DNA of 20,191 nucleotides, taken from Sporomusaceae bacterium. GTDB taxonomy: Bacteria; Bacillota_C; Negativicutes; Sporomusales_B; UBA7701. The translations under genes were made by a program, and so were the position numbers. Positions 14,448-20,191 of this stretch are shown piece after piece; position 1 is the stretch's first letter; the number at the start of each line of letters is the position of its first letter. The DNA lies in NCBI GenBank assembly GCA_022839045.1, contig JALHDI010000047.1, forward strand, positions 1 through 20,191. Direction: 5' to 3'. The notes under the pieces were generated by a model. It made no database searches. It worked only from the letters and a program-made list of their open reading frames with translations, and was not told the DNA's origin.

Positions 14448-15185
14448 ATGGACAACCGGAAAGTAGCCCTCGTCACCGGCGGCGGCACGGGGATCGGCCG
14501 GGCGGTGGCCCTGCGCCTCGCCGCCCAGGGCATCGACATCGTCGTTAACTACTCCCGCTCCGGGAAAGATGCCCAGGAAACGGCCGCGGCCGTCAGGGAA
14601 GCCGGGGCCGAAAGCCTGGCCCTACAAGCCGACGTCGCCGACGACGTCCAGGTCCGGCGGATGGTCGACGACGCCGTCGCGCGTTTCGGCCGGCTCGACT
14701 ACCTCGTCAACTCCGCCGGCACCACCCGCTTCGTCGACGCCAACGACCTCGAAGGCATGGCGGGCGAATACTGGGACGACATCATGGCCGTCAACGTCAA
14801 AGGCGTTTTCTTCGCCTGCCGGGCGTGCGCGCCCCACCTCAAAAAAGCCGGCGGCGCCATCGTCAACATCACCTCCATCGCCGGCATCACCGGCCGAGGC
14901 AGCTCCATCGCCTACGCCGCCTCCAAAGCCGCCGCCATCAGCCTCACCAAATCGCTCGCCCAGGTCTTCGCCCCCGAAATCCGCGTCAACAGCGTCGCCC
15001 CCGGCATCGTCCTCACCCGCTGGGTCGCCGGCCGCGAAGACCATGTCGCCAGACTCGGCGCCGGCACCCCCCTCGGCAAAGTCTGCGGCCCCGACGACGT
15101 CGCCGCCGTCGTCGTCCCGCTGCTCCTGACCGCCGGGATGGTGACCGGCCAGACCGTCGTCGTCGACGGCGGAGCGATCCTCTGA
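14448..15185 (+). CDS. SDR-family oxidoreductase, FabG-like
   Basis: Classical short-chain dehydrogenase of 245 residues. Motifs are TGGGTGIG at 10-17 for the dinucleotide, the DVAD acidic segment, NSAG (a variant of NNAG), the catalytic Ser in NITSIAG, and YAASK as the Tyr-x3-Lys pair, ending in VDGGAIL. The NYSRSG segment after strand 2 resembles NADP-using 3-oxoacyl-ACP reductases, so an NADPH-dependent ketone reductase is likely. Substrate is not readable, and fabG itself would normally sit in a fatty-acid cluster, absent here. ATG 14448 follows AGGAGG with 7-nt spacing. The next gene begins 40 nt later on the same strand and is probably co-transcribed. Confidence 0.85.
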   Translation: MDNRKVALVTGGGTGIGRAVALRLAAQGIDIVVNYSRSGKDAQETAAAVREAGAESLALQADVADDVQVRRMVDDAVARFGRLDYLVNSAGTTRFVDANDLEGMAGEYWDDIMAVNVKGVFFACRACAPHLKKAGGAIVNITSIAGITGRGSSIAYAASKAAAISLTKSLAQVFAPEIRVNSVAPGIVLTRWVAGREDHVARLGAGTPLGKVCGPDDVAAVVVPLLLTAGMVTGQTVVVDGGAIL

Positions 15186-15225
15186 TACCGTCCCGGGGCA
15201 CAAACGCCGAAAGGGGAGAGGCCGC

Positions 15226-15849
15226 TTGAACAATAACCGCTCGGGAATCATAAAAGAACTCATCGCCATCGTCGCCGTCATCGCCATCCTGCTCACCGCG
15301 GGGGGCTTCCTCGTCCGCAACGTCGTCGTCGGCCTCCGCTCCCTCGACGACGCGCAACTCGCCCAGGAACTCGACGGCGGCGAACTCGAGAAAACCTTCC
15401 GCGGCATCGACATCGAAAAAAACCTCCGCGAATTTGTCGGCAAACTCCTGCCCGCCAAAGACAAACAGCCCGCGCCCGGCAAAAAAGGCGAAGTCACCGC
15501 CGTCCGCTTCTTCGAAGCCGGCCAGACTCCGCCCGCCCTCGCCCAGCGCGCTTACGCCGGCGAATTCAGCCTCCGGGCCAGGACCATCTACACCGAAATC
15601 GCCTACAAGAACAACAGCTACAAAATCGCCGACGCCGCCATCCCGCTCGTCCTCCGCTACATCGACCCCGCCGGCCGGCAGGTCGCCGAAATCAAAAGAA
15701 CCGCCCAGCCCAAGAAGGACTGGGCGTCCGCCCGCTTCACCACCGGCGTCGGCGCCGCCGAAATCGGCCCCTGGCAGGCCGGGCGGTACACCGTCAAAGT
15801 ATACTTCGACGGCGACCACATCGGCGACTACAATTTCACCATTCAGTAA
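15226..15849 (+). CDS. Membrane-anchored protein of unknown function
   Basis: Not recognised. The 207-residue protein starts at TTG 15226, eight nt after GGGGAG (15213-15218). Residues 8-30 form one hydrophobic segment (IIKELIAIVAVIAILLTAGGF) with positive residues before it, so it is a signal anchor with the bulk outside. A charged helical region follows (about 35-85), then a linker rich in Lys/Pro and a beta-rich domain (about 85-207) with alternating patterns such as EFSLRARTIYTEIAYKN and a closing GRYTVKVYFDGDHIGDYNF. The end resembles Ig-like or BsuPI-like extracellular beta domains, but this is shape only. It follows the FabG-like gene by 40 nt and is the last gene before a terminator. 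Confidence 0.7.
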   Translation: MNNNRSGIIKELIAIVAVIAILLTAGGFLVRNVVVGLRSLDDAQLAQELDGGELEKTFRGIDIEKNLREFVGKLLPAKDKQPAPGKKGEVTAVRFFEAGQTPPALAQRAYAGEFSLRARTIYTEIAYKNNSYKIADAAIPLVLRYIDPAGRQVAEIKRTAQPKKDWASARFTTGVGAAEIGPWQAGRYTVKVYFDGDHIGDYNFTIQ

Positions 15850-15856
15850 CCGGACA

Positions 15857-15892
15857 AAGAAAGACCGGGCCAATAAGGCCCGGTTCTTTCTT
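15857..15892. terminator. Bidirectional terminator between convergent genes
   Basis: ACCGGGCC (15864-15871) pairs with GGCCCGGT (15877-15884) over an AATAA loop. AAGAAAG (15857-15863) continues the stem with CTTTCTT (15886-15892) past a one-base bulge. The T-rich 3' arm on both strands supports bidirectional use. Confidence 0.85.
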
Positions 15893-15896
15893 ACGG

Positions 15897-16100
15897 TCAG
15901 CTCACCTTGCGATAGTGGCCGGCCGTTCCCCTCCCGCTGCAGGACGGACAGGCATCTTCCATTAAACCCGTGCTGCCGCAGCTCGGACAAGTCTTATCCG
16001 CAAGATCGTGATGTTCGAAAGCATCGCTGTCACGGCAATAGGGACAATCCGTAGCAACCGTTCCCCGGCCGCCGCAGTCGGGACAATGAGCAGAAGACAT
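15897..16100 (-). CDS. Small DnaJ-like CxxCxGxG zinc-finger protein
   Basis: A 67-residue protein with four CxxC pairs: CPDCGGRG, CPYC, CPSCGSTG and CPSCSGRG. This is the pattern of the DnaJ cysteine-rich domain, which binds two zinc ions and contacts unfolded proteins, but no J domain is present. It is probably cytoplasmic. The ATG at 16100-16098 has AGGAGG nine nt upstream, overlapping the stop codon region of the GAPDH gene, and the genes are 14 nt apart, so they share a transcript. A stand-alone zinc finger of this kind may be a chaperone or assembly factor; its link with GAPDH is unexplained. Confidence 0.8.
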   Translation of the reverse strand: MSSAHCPDCGGRGTVATDCPYCRDSDAFEHHDLADKTCPSCGSTGLMEDACPSCSGRGTAGHYRKVS

Positions 16101-16114
16101 AGCAACTAACCTCC

Positions 16115-17161
16115 TCAACCGGCCGCTTTGCGGGTCGGCCATGCTACATTTTCTTCGGCCCTCCGGGCCATGAGGCAAGCGAAATCGATAACCCTGCAAG
16201 CATAACCCCACTCGTTGTCGTACCAGGCCAGAACCTTCACCGTATTCGGTCCCACCACCATCGTCGACAGCGCATCCACGATCGCCGAATGGCTGTTCTT
16301 CAGGAAATCCACCGACACCAGCGGCTCCTCGCAGTAATCCATAATCCCCTTGAGCGGCCCGTTGGCCGCCGCGCACAGCGCCTGGTTGACCTCCTCGACC
16401 GTCACCGGGCGGCTCAGCTGGGCCACCAGGTCGGTCAGCGACACATTCGGCACCGGCACCCTGATCGCGATCCCGTTCAATTTTCCCTTCAGCTCGGGGA
16501 TGACCTCGCCGATCATCTTCGCGGCGCCGGTGGACGTCGGGATGATCGACTGCACGCAGCTCCGGGCCCGCCTCGGGTCCTTATGGCTGTTGTCGAGGCT
16601 GCGCTGATCGGTCGTGAACGCGTGCACCGTCGACATGCAACCGCTCACGATCCCGAACCGCTCGTGCAGCACCTTGGCGACCGGCGCCAGGCAATTGGTC
16701 GTGCACGAAGCCGTCGAAACGATATGATGCTTCTGATGGCTGTAACCGTCGTCGTTCACGCCCACCACGAAAGTCGGCACGGCGTCCTTCGCCGGCGCGG
16801 TAATTATCACCTTGCCCGCCCCGTTATCCAGATGCACCTGGCAATCGCGGCCGGTATTGAACTTGCCGGTCGACTCGATCACGATATCCGCCCCCAGGCT
16901 CTCCCAGGGCAGGTTGGCGGGATTGCGGTCCGACAAAATCCGGATCGGCTTGCCGTCCACGACGATCTCCCGGTCGGTAGCCGCAACCGGGCGATCGAGA
17001 ATGCCGTGCACCGAATCGTATTTCAGCAACCGGGCCAGCGACGCCGGATCCGTCGTCCCGTTGATCGCGACGACCTCGATATCCTCCCGCGCCAGAGAAG
17101 CCCTCAGGCACATCCTGCCAATCCGTCCGAAACCGTTTATGGCGATTCTGGCCTTCACCAA
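16115..17161 (-). CDS. gap: Glyceraldehyde-3-phosphate dehydrogenase, predicted NADP-preferring type
   Basis: Phosphorylating GAPDH of 348 residues, interconverting glyceraldehyde-3-phosphate and 1,3-bisphosphoglycerate. The Rossmann motif NGFGRIGR (9-16), catalytic Cys153 in TASCTTNC, the following histidine in STVHAFT, and WYDNEWGY near the end are intact. The NAD-selecting Asp after strand 2 (ND in NAD enzymes) is Gly35 (INGTTD), and the Leu-Pro pair of SLDLPHKD-type sequences is Asn191-Ser192, like the Ala-Ser of chloroplast NADP enzymes. An anabolic, NADP(H)-using role is therefore likely. TTG 17161 has GGGAGAG 6 nt upstream; GTG 17158 is an alternative that removes one residue. No pgk or tpi gene neighbours it; a small zinc-finger gene is its only partner. 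Confidence 0.93.
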   Translation of the reverse strand: MVKARIAINGFGRIGRMCLRASLAREDIEVVAINGTTDPASLARLLKYDSVHGILDRPVAATDREIVVDGKPIRILSDRNPANLPWESLGADIVIESTGKFNTGRDCQVHLDNGAGKVIITAPAKDAVPTFVVGVNDDGYSHQKHHIVSTASCTTNCLAPVAKVLHERFGIVSGCMSTVHAFTTDQRSLDNSHKDPRRARSCVQSIIPTSTGAAKMIGEVIPELKGKLNGIAIRVPVPNVSLTDLVAQLSRPVTVEEVNQALCAAANGPLKGIMDYCEEPLVSVDFLKNSHSAIVDALSTMVVGPNTVKVLAWYDNEWGYACRVIDFACLMARRAEENVAWPTRKAAG

Positions 17162-17172
17162 CTATCACTCTC

Positions 17173-17223
17173 CCAATGGTGTGCATCAATAAATCTCTAG
17201 GGCCGCCAATGATATGTATCAAT
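17173..17223 (-). promoter_or_regulatory. Two near-identical 18-nt elements in the gap leader (candidate tandem operator)
   Basis: On the + strand CCAATGGTGTGCATCAAT (17173-17190) and CCAATGATATGTATCAAT (17206-17223) agree at 15 of 18 positions, all differences being transitions. They are 33 nt apart, three helical turns. The promoter-proximal copy contains the dyad TGATA-CA-TATCA; the other has one symmetry mismatch and overlaps the Shine-Dalgarno. Both lie between the promoter and the start codon. Confidence 0.55.
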
Positions 17224-17242
17224 ATCGCGTATCCACGACAAT

Positions 17243-17272
17243 AGTATAACACATTTATTTTTCGAGTAGCAA
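17243..17272 (-). promoter_or_regulatory. Promoter of gap
   Basis: On the minus strand TTGCTA (17272-17267, 4/6) and TATACT (17248-17243, 5/6) are 18 nt apart. The start would be near 17236, giving a 75-nt leader. Confidence 0.55.
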
Positions 17273-17548
17273 GTATAGTAACATATTTTTGCCGATAGGA
17301 TAAGATGAAAATTTTTCCGCCCGCTGCGCCCGCCCGCCGCGAAACTATTTCGACACGAAGCGACCCTCCGAAACGCCGCCAATCCTGCGTCCGGAGCCAT
17401 TTCCCGCCGCTTTCTCCCGGTGCCGGTCCATAGCGCCGCTTCCCGGTGGCGGTTAATGGCGGACAATGTCGGAAAGAAACCCCGACAGGCAACGATAGTT
17501 CGACATAATAGTTTAATAGGAATGATTTAATATTAATATAGGATTTAA

Positions 17549-17576
17549 TTGGGAAACATGGAGAAAGATGTAAAAT
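17549..17576 (+). promoter_or_regulatory. Candidate promoter of the second HD-GYP gene
   Basis: TTGGGA (17549-17554, 4/6) and TAAAAT (17571-17576, 5/6) are 16 nt apart in an AT-rich stretch. The start would be near 17583. Confidence 0.4.
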
Positions 17577-17615
17577 ATAGCGCCACAACACACCAAGCAT
17601 TCGGGGGGGAACACA

Positions 17616-18683
17616 ATGTTAAGCCTGCCGACCGGCCAACCCACGCCCGCAATGACACTCGCCCGCAGCCAACACGACGAAAACGGCATCCCGTTTCCTG
17701 ACTCCGCCTCCGCCCCGCGGGGCCACCGCCTGCCGCCGCTCCCCGCTCGTGTCCCCTACGCCGCCATCGAGCCCGGCGAACTCATCGACCAGCAGACCAG
17801 GGCGGAAGCCCTACGGTTCATCCATCGCGCCTCAGCGGGCTTCCTCCGCGAGCGCAACATCGAAATAGGCGGACTGAAGGCGGTAATCGGCAAAATTGTC
17901 GAAGACGCTGTCGACAACCGCCACGTCCTCAGCCACCTTTCCAGCCTCCGCATCCACCACGGCTACACCTTCAGCCACTCCCTCAACGTATGCCTGCTCT
18001 CCGTCCTCATCGGCGCCAAGCTGTGCCTGCCGGCCGGCCAACTCGCCGAACTCGCCGCCGGCGCCCTTCTGCACGACCTCGGCAAAACGCTCGTCCCGCC
18101 GGAAATACTCGACAAGCCCGGGCCGCTGTCCGCCGCCGAATGGCAGACCATCCGCCGGCACGGCGAAGAAGCCTTCCACATCCTGCGCCGCCAGTGGGCG
18201 CTCCCCATCTCCGCCGCCCACATCGCCCGCCAGCACCACGAATACTACGACGGCACCGGCTACCCCCGCGGCCTCGCCGGCGAGCAGATCCACCTCTTCG
18301 CCCGCATCGTCGCCGTCGCCGACAACTTCGACGCCGTCACCGCCGACCGCCCCTACCGCTGCGCCTGCCCGCCCCACGAAGCCTACGAAATCCTCCTCTG
18401 GTCGCGGGGCGGCAAACTCGACCCCGGCATCGTCGACACCTTCCTCGACACCGTCGTCGTCCTGCCCGCAGGCTCCGCCGTCGCCCTCGACAGCGGCGAA
18501 GTCGGCGTCGTCGTCGGCGCCCCGCCCCGGCTCGCCACCCGGCCGACCGTCAAAATCGTCGGCAACGGCGACGGCACCCCCTGCAGCGGCATCGGGCGCC
18601 TCGTCGACCTGGCCGGCGAACTGCCGCGGTTCATCGTCAGAGTATTCGCCCCGGGGGAGATTACGATATCATCGGCGATTTAA
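17616..18683 (+). CDS. HD-GYP domain protein with non-domain N-terminus, probable cyclic-di-GMP phosphodiesterase
   Basis: A 355-residue cytoplasmic protein. Residues 1-50 are Pro/Ser-rich and probably disordered. A region with YAAIEPGELIDQQTRAEAL leads into the HD-GYP domain (about 105-270), which keeps the His of FSHSLNVC, H153-D154 in LLHDLGK, and HHEYYDGTGYP at 207-217. The following VADNFDAVTADRPYR is also standard, so an active phosphodiesterase is expected. The C-terminal 80 residues form a beta-rich tail (VVVLPAGSAVALDSGEVG...) seen in several HD-GYP proteins. ATG 17616 lies five nt after a G-rich Shine-Dalgarno. It is a paralogue of the gene at 11118-12179 but lacks its N-terminal module. 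No sensor or receiver domain is attached. It is monocistronic. Confidence 0.9.
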   Translation: MLSLPTGQPTPAMTLARSQHDENGIPFPDSASAPRGHRLPPLPARVPYAAIEPGELIDQQTRAEALRFIHRASAGFLRERNIEIGGLKAVIGKIVEDAVDNRHVLSHLSSLRIHHGYTFSHSLNVCLLSVLIGAKLCLPAGQLAELAAGALLHDLGKTLVPPEILDKPGPLSAAEWQTIRRHGEEAFHILRRQWALPISAAHIARQHHEYYDGTGYPRGLAGEQIHLFARIVAVADNFDAVTADRPYRCACPPHEAYEILLWSRGGKLDPGIVDTFLDTVVVLPAGSAVALDSGEVGVVVGAPPRLATRPTVKIVGNGDGTPCSGIGRLVDLAGELPRFIVRVFAPGEITISSAI

Positions 18684-18703
18684 TGAAATAGTATAACACA
18701 ATT

Positions 18704-18737
18704 AAAAAGCCTGAAACCGTTTCCCGGTTTCAGGCTT
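18704..18737. terminator. Bidirectional terminator after the second HD-GYP gene
   Basis: AAGCCTGAAACCG (18707-18719) and CGGTTTCAGGCTT (18725-18737) form a perfect 13-bp stem with a five-base loop. A run of A at 18704-18708 gives a good U-tract for the minus-strand gene at 18748-19506; + strand termination is weaker. Confidence 0.88.
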
Positions 18738-18747
18738 CGCTGCGCAC

Positions 18748-19506
18748 TCACCCCTTCAGGTGCTCCTGCAGCTCCTTCAGATCCTGCCAGATGCGGTGCT
18801 TTTCCGGCAGCGCGATATTATTGTTCGCCAGCAGCTTCTCGTACAAATACTTCGCGATCAGGCTGCCGTCGTACTCCAAAAACCCTAAAGCCTCCAGCAG
18901 GTCCTCCAGCGCGTCCACATTGATATCCGCGTCCGTCTCGGCCAGCTCCAGCGCCTTCTGGGCGCAGCCCAGCACCGCCAGCTTGGCCTTCTCGTCCTCG
19001 TCCACCAGCAGAAAAAGCGCGTACGCCTTCGCCGACCAGTCGCTGAAACTCCTCGCCTCGGCCGCCGCGGCCCGCTGGACCCACAGCACCGCCTGCACCT
19101 GATCCCGCCGGTCGGCGGCATACTCGAAATACATATCCGCGATCCGCACGCACAGCGTCGGCGTCAGCTTATCGCTCATCACCCGGCGGATGGCCTCCTG
19201 CTCCAGCGCCCGGTCGGGCACGAACAGCGCGCAACAGAAAACATCCTGCATATACATCGCCGGGATGGGGCCGCTCCGCCCCAGGATCAGGCGGGCCACC
19301 TCGCCCGCCATCTCGGGCCGGTACTCGGTCGCCACCACCAGATAATCGCCCAGGTCGCGCATCTCCGCGTCGGCGCGCCCCGCCAGCCCCGCCTTGCTAT
19401 ACCAGTAGCACGCCTTCTCCCGGTCCTCGCGCTCGAACCACTTGCGCGCCTCGGCGATACACTTCTGGTAATTGGCGTCACTGTTCTTAGAACCGAATAA
19501 ACTCAT
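18748..19506 (-). CDS. Hypothetical cytoplasmic alpha-helical protein with Sel1/TPR-like character
   Basis: A 252-residue soluble protein with no signal or membrane segment. The first 45 residues (AEARKWFEREDREKACYWYSKAG LAGRADA in two pieces) have the spacing and Ala/Gly/Tyr pattern of a Sel1 or TPR repeat, and further helical pairs appear (VLWVQRAAAAEARSFSDWSAKAYALF, LAVLGCAQKALELAE). The C-terminus is charged and helical. A scaffold or protein-interaction role is plausible, but I do not recognise a specific family. The ATG at 19506-19504 has GGAGGG four nt upstream, slightly close; the longer open frame would begin in an AT-rich promoter zone. It is divergent from the aldo/keto reductase and ends at a strong terminator. 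Confidence 0.75.
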   Translation of the reverse strand: MSLFGSKNSDANYQKCIAEARKWFEREDREKACYWYSKAGLAGRADAEMRDLGDYLVVATEYRPEMAGEVARLILGRSGPIPAMYMQDVFCCALFVPDRALEQEAIRRVMSDKLTPTLCVRIADMYFEYAADRRDQVQAVLWVQRAAAAEARSFSDWSAKAYALFLLVDEDEKAKLAVLGCAQKALELAETDADINVDALEDLLEALGFLEYDGSLIAKYLYEKLLANNNIALPEKHRIWQDLKELQEHLKG

Positions 19507-19687
19507 TCCACCCTCCGTAAAACTGCCGGAAATGATCTGGATATAATATATACTAACATTCTTGCGCCGCGGATACAACTTTTTCCCCGCCAGAAAATCG
19601 GCCGGCCTTATAGCCCGCACTCCGGCAGGAAACCGGCCGCCGGAGAAGAATATCCTCAAGAGACATTTCGCTTACGGAGGGGAATCC

Positions 19688-20191
19688 ATGCGCTACCAGC
19701 TTCTCGGCAAAACCAACCTGCGCGTATCCGAATTCGGCTTCGGCGGCATCCCCATCATCCGCCTCAACATCGACGAAGCCGTCGCCGTCCTCAGGCGCGC
19801 CTACGACAAAGGCGTCACCCTCTACGACACCGCCAACGCCTACGTCGGTAGCGAAGACAAAATCGGCCGCGCCTTCCAAGGCATGCGCGACAAAATCGTC
19901 CTCGCCACCAAAACCATGAAACGCGACGCCGCCGGCGCCGCCGACCACCTCGACGCCAGCCTCCGCCTCCTCAGGACCGACCACATCGACCTCTACCAGC
20001 TCCACCAGGTCTCCCAGGAAAAAGACTGGGAAACCATCTCCGGCCCCGGCGGCGCCCTCGAAGCCGTCGTCAAAGCCAAGGAGCAGGGCAAAATCGGCCA
20101 CATCGGCCTCACCTCCCACAGCCTCGCCATGGCCAACCGCCTCATCAAAACCGGCCACTTCGCCACCATCCAGTTCCCCTTCAGCTTCGTC
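19688..20191 (+). CDS. Aldo/keto reductase, N-terminal part, truncated by window end
   Basis: The first 168 residues of an NAD(P)H-dependent aldo/keto reductase; the frame is open to the last base. The catalytic tetrad is complete: D47 and Y52 in YDTANAY, K75 in ATKTM, H106 in LYQLHQV. The start MRYQLLGKTNLRVSEFGFGGIPI and the GKIGHIGLTSHS strand-helix are typical of the YajO/YdhF-like branch. In anaerobic Firmicutes many of these carry a C-terminal ferredoxin-like 4Fe-4S extension, which cannot be checked here. CGGAGGGG at 19675-19682 is five nt before the ATG. Substrate unknown. It is divergent from the gene at 18748-19506 across a 181-bp gap. Confidence 0.9.
   Translation, partial: MRYQLLGKTNLRVSEFGFGGIPIIRLNIDEAVAVLRRAYDKGVTLYDTANAYVGSEDKIGRAFQGMRDKIVLATKTMKRDAAGAADHLDASLRLLRTDHIDLYQLHQVSQEKDWETISGPGGALEAVVKAKEQGKIGHIGLTSHSLAMANRLIKTGHFATIQFPFSFV

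Larger units (their letters stand above)
17162..17615. other. Divergent intergenic region between gap and the second HD-GYP gene
   Basis: A 454-bp stretch without a credible gene. The left end holds the gap leader repeats and promoter and the right end an AT-rich promoter zone for the HD-GYP gene. The GC-rich middle (about 17310-17500) has only antisense-type open frames with no Shine-Dalgarno, and I see no known RNA in it. Confidence 0.5.

Noticed and set aside
17197..17466. 89-codon minus-strand frame upstream of gap
   Set aside because: It overlaps the gap promoter and leader repeats, lacks a Shine-Dalgarno, and has Arg-rich, non-protein-like composition.
1..20191. CRISPR arrays, insertion sequences, prophage genes, tRNA or rRNA genes
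   Set aside because: No regularly spaced repeats, transposase or integrase motifs, or tRNA-like cloverleaf with CCA-adjacent features were found on reading; the window is gene-dense ordinary chromosome.

Overview
The window looks like a chromosomal segment of a GC-rich, diderm, anaerobic Firmicute, most likely Negativicutes (Sporomusaceae-like). This is inferred from four things: Firmicute-style strong Shine-Dalgarno sites with many TTG/GTG starts, TRAP transporters with lipoprotein binding proteins, an FCD-type GntR regulator beside uxuA and a Bacillus-type SDR uxuB, and a small outer-membrane beta-barrel protein ending in Phe, which a monoderm would not carry. No rRNA, tRNA, insertion sequence, phage gene or CRISPR array was seen.

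Positions 1-7722 and on to 10740 form a sugar-acid catabolism region, all on the + strand. It opens with the 3' end of a beta-hydroxyacid dehydrogenase (tartronate semialdehyde reductase type). A probable operon follows: a LarA-type nickel-pincer hydroxyacid racemase/epimerase homologue and a complete TRAP transporter (dctP-dctQ-dctM), closed by a hairpin at 4861-4891. A second operon starts from a well-formed promoter overlapped by an inverted repeat: gntR, uxuA (mannonate dehydratase), SDR uxuB (fructuronate reductase), then a second complete TRAP transporter, closed by a strong terminator at 10786-10828. Two uptake systems, mannonate/fructuronate enzymes and a 2-hydroxyacid epimerase homologue side by side suggest import and conversion of hexonates or uronates toward 2-keto-3-deoxygluconate. 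One specific idea is that the LarA homologue is a gluconate/mannonate-type 2-epimerase feeding UxuA. In both TRAP clusters a terminator-like hairpin sits between dctP and dctQ.

Positions 10741-13443 hold an HD-GYP (c-di-GMP phosphodiesterase-type) gene with an unusual control region: three GGAC-N4-GTCC dyads, the nearest centred about 42 nt before the inferred start, then a 187-nt leader ending in a terminator-like hairpin. A convergent DUF401 membrane protein follows. Positions 13517-14447 hold the outer-membrane protein gene on the minus strand and a gene-free stretch with several perfect inverted repeats. Positions 14448-15849 hold a FabG-like SDR and a membrane-anchored protein of unknown function.

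Positions 15897-17161 (minus strand) hold a GAPDH gene followed by a small DnaJ-like zinc-finger protein. The GAPDH carries substitutions at the coenzyme-selecting positions that suggest NADP use, and its leader has two near-identical 18-nt elements. After a 454-bp divergent intergenic region come a second HD-GYP gene, a convergent gene of unknown function with weak helical-repeat character, and the 5' part of an aldo/keto reductase cut by the window end. Most genes are separated by clear hairpin terminators, several of them bidirectional.
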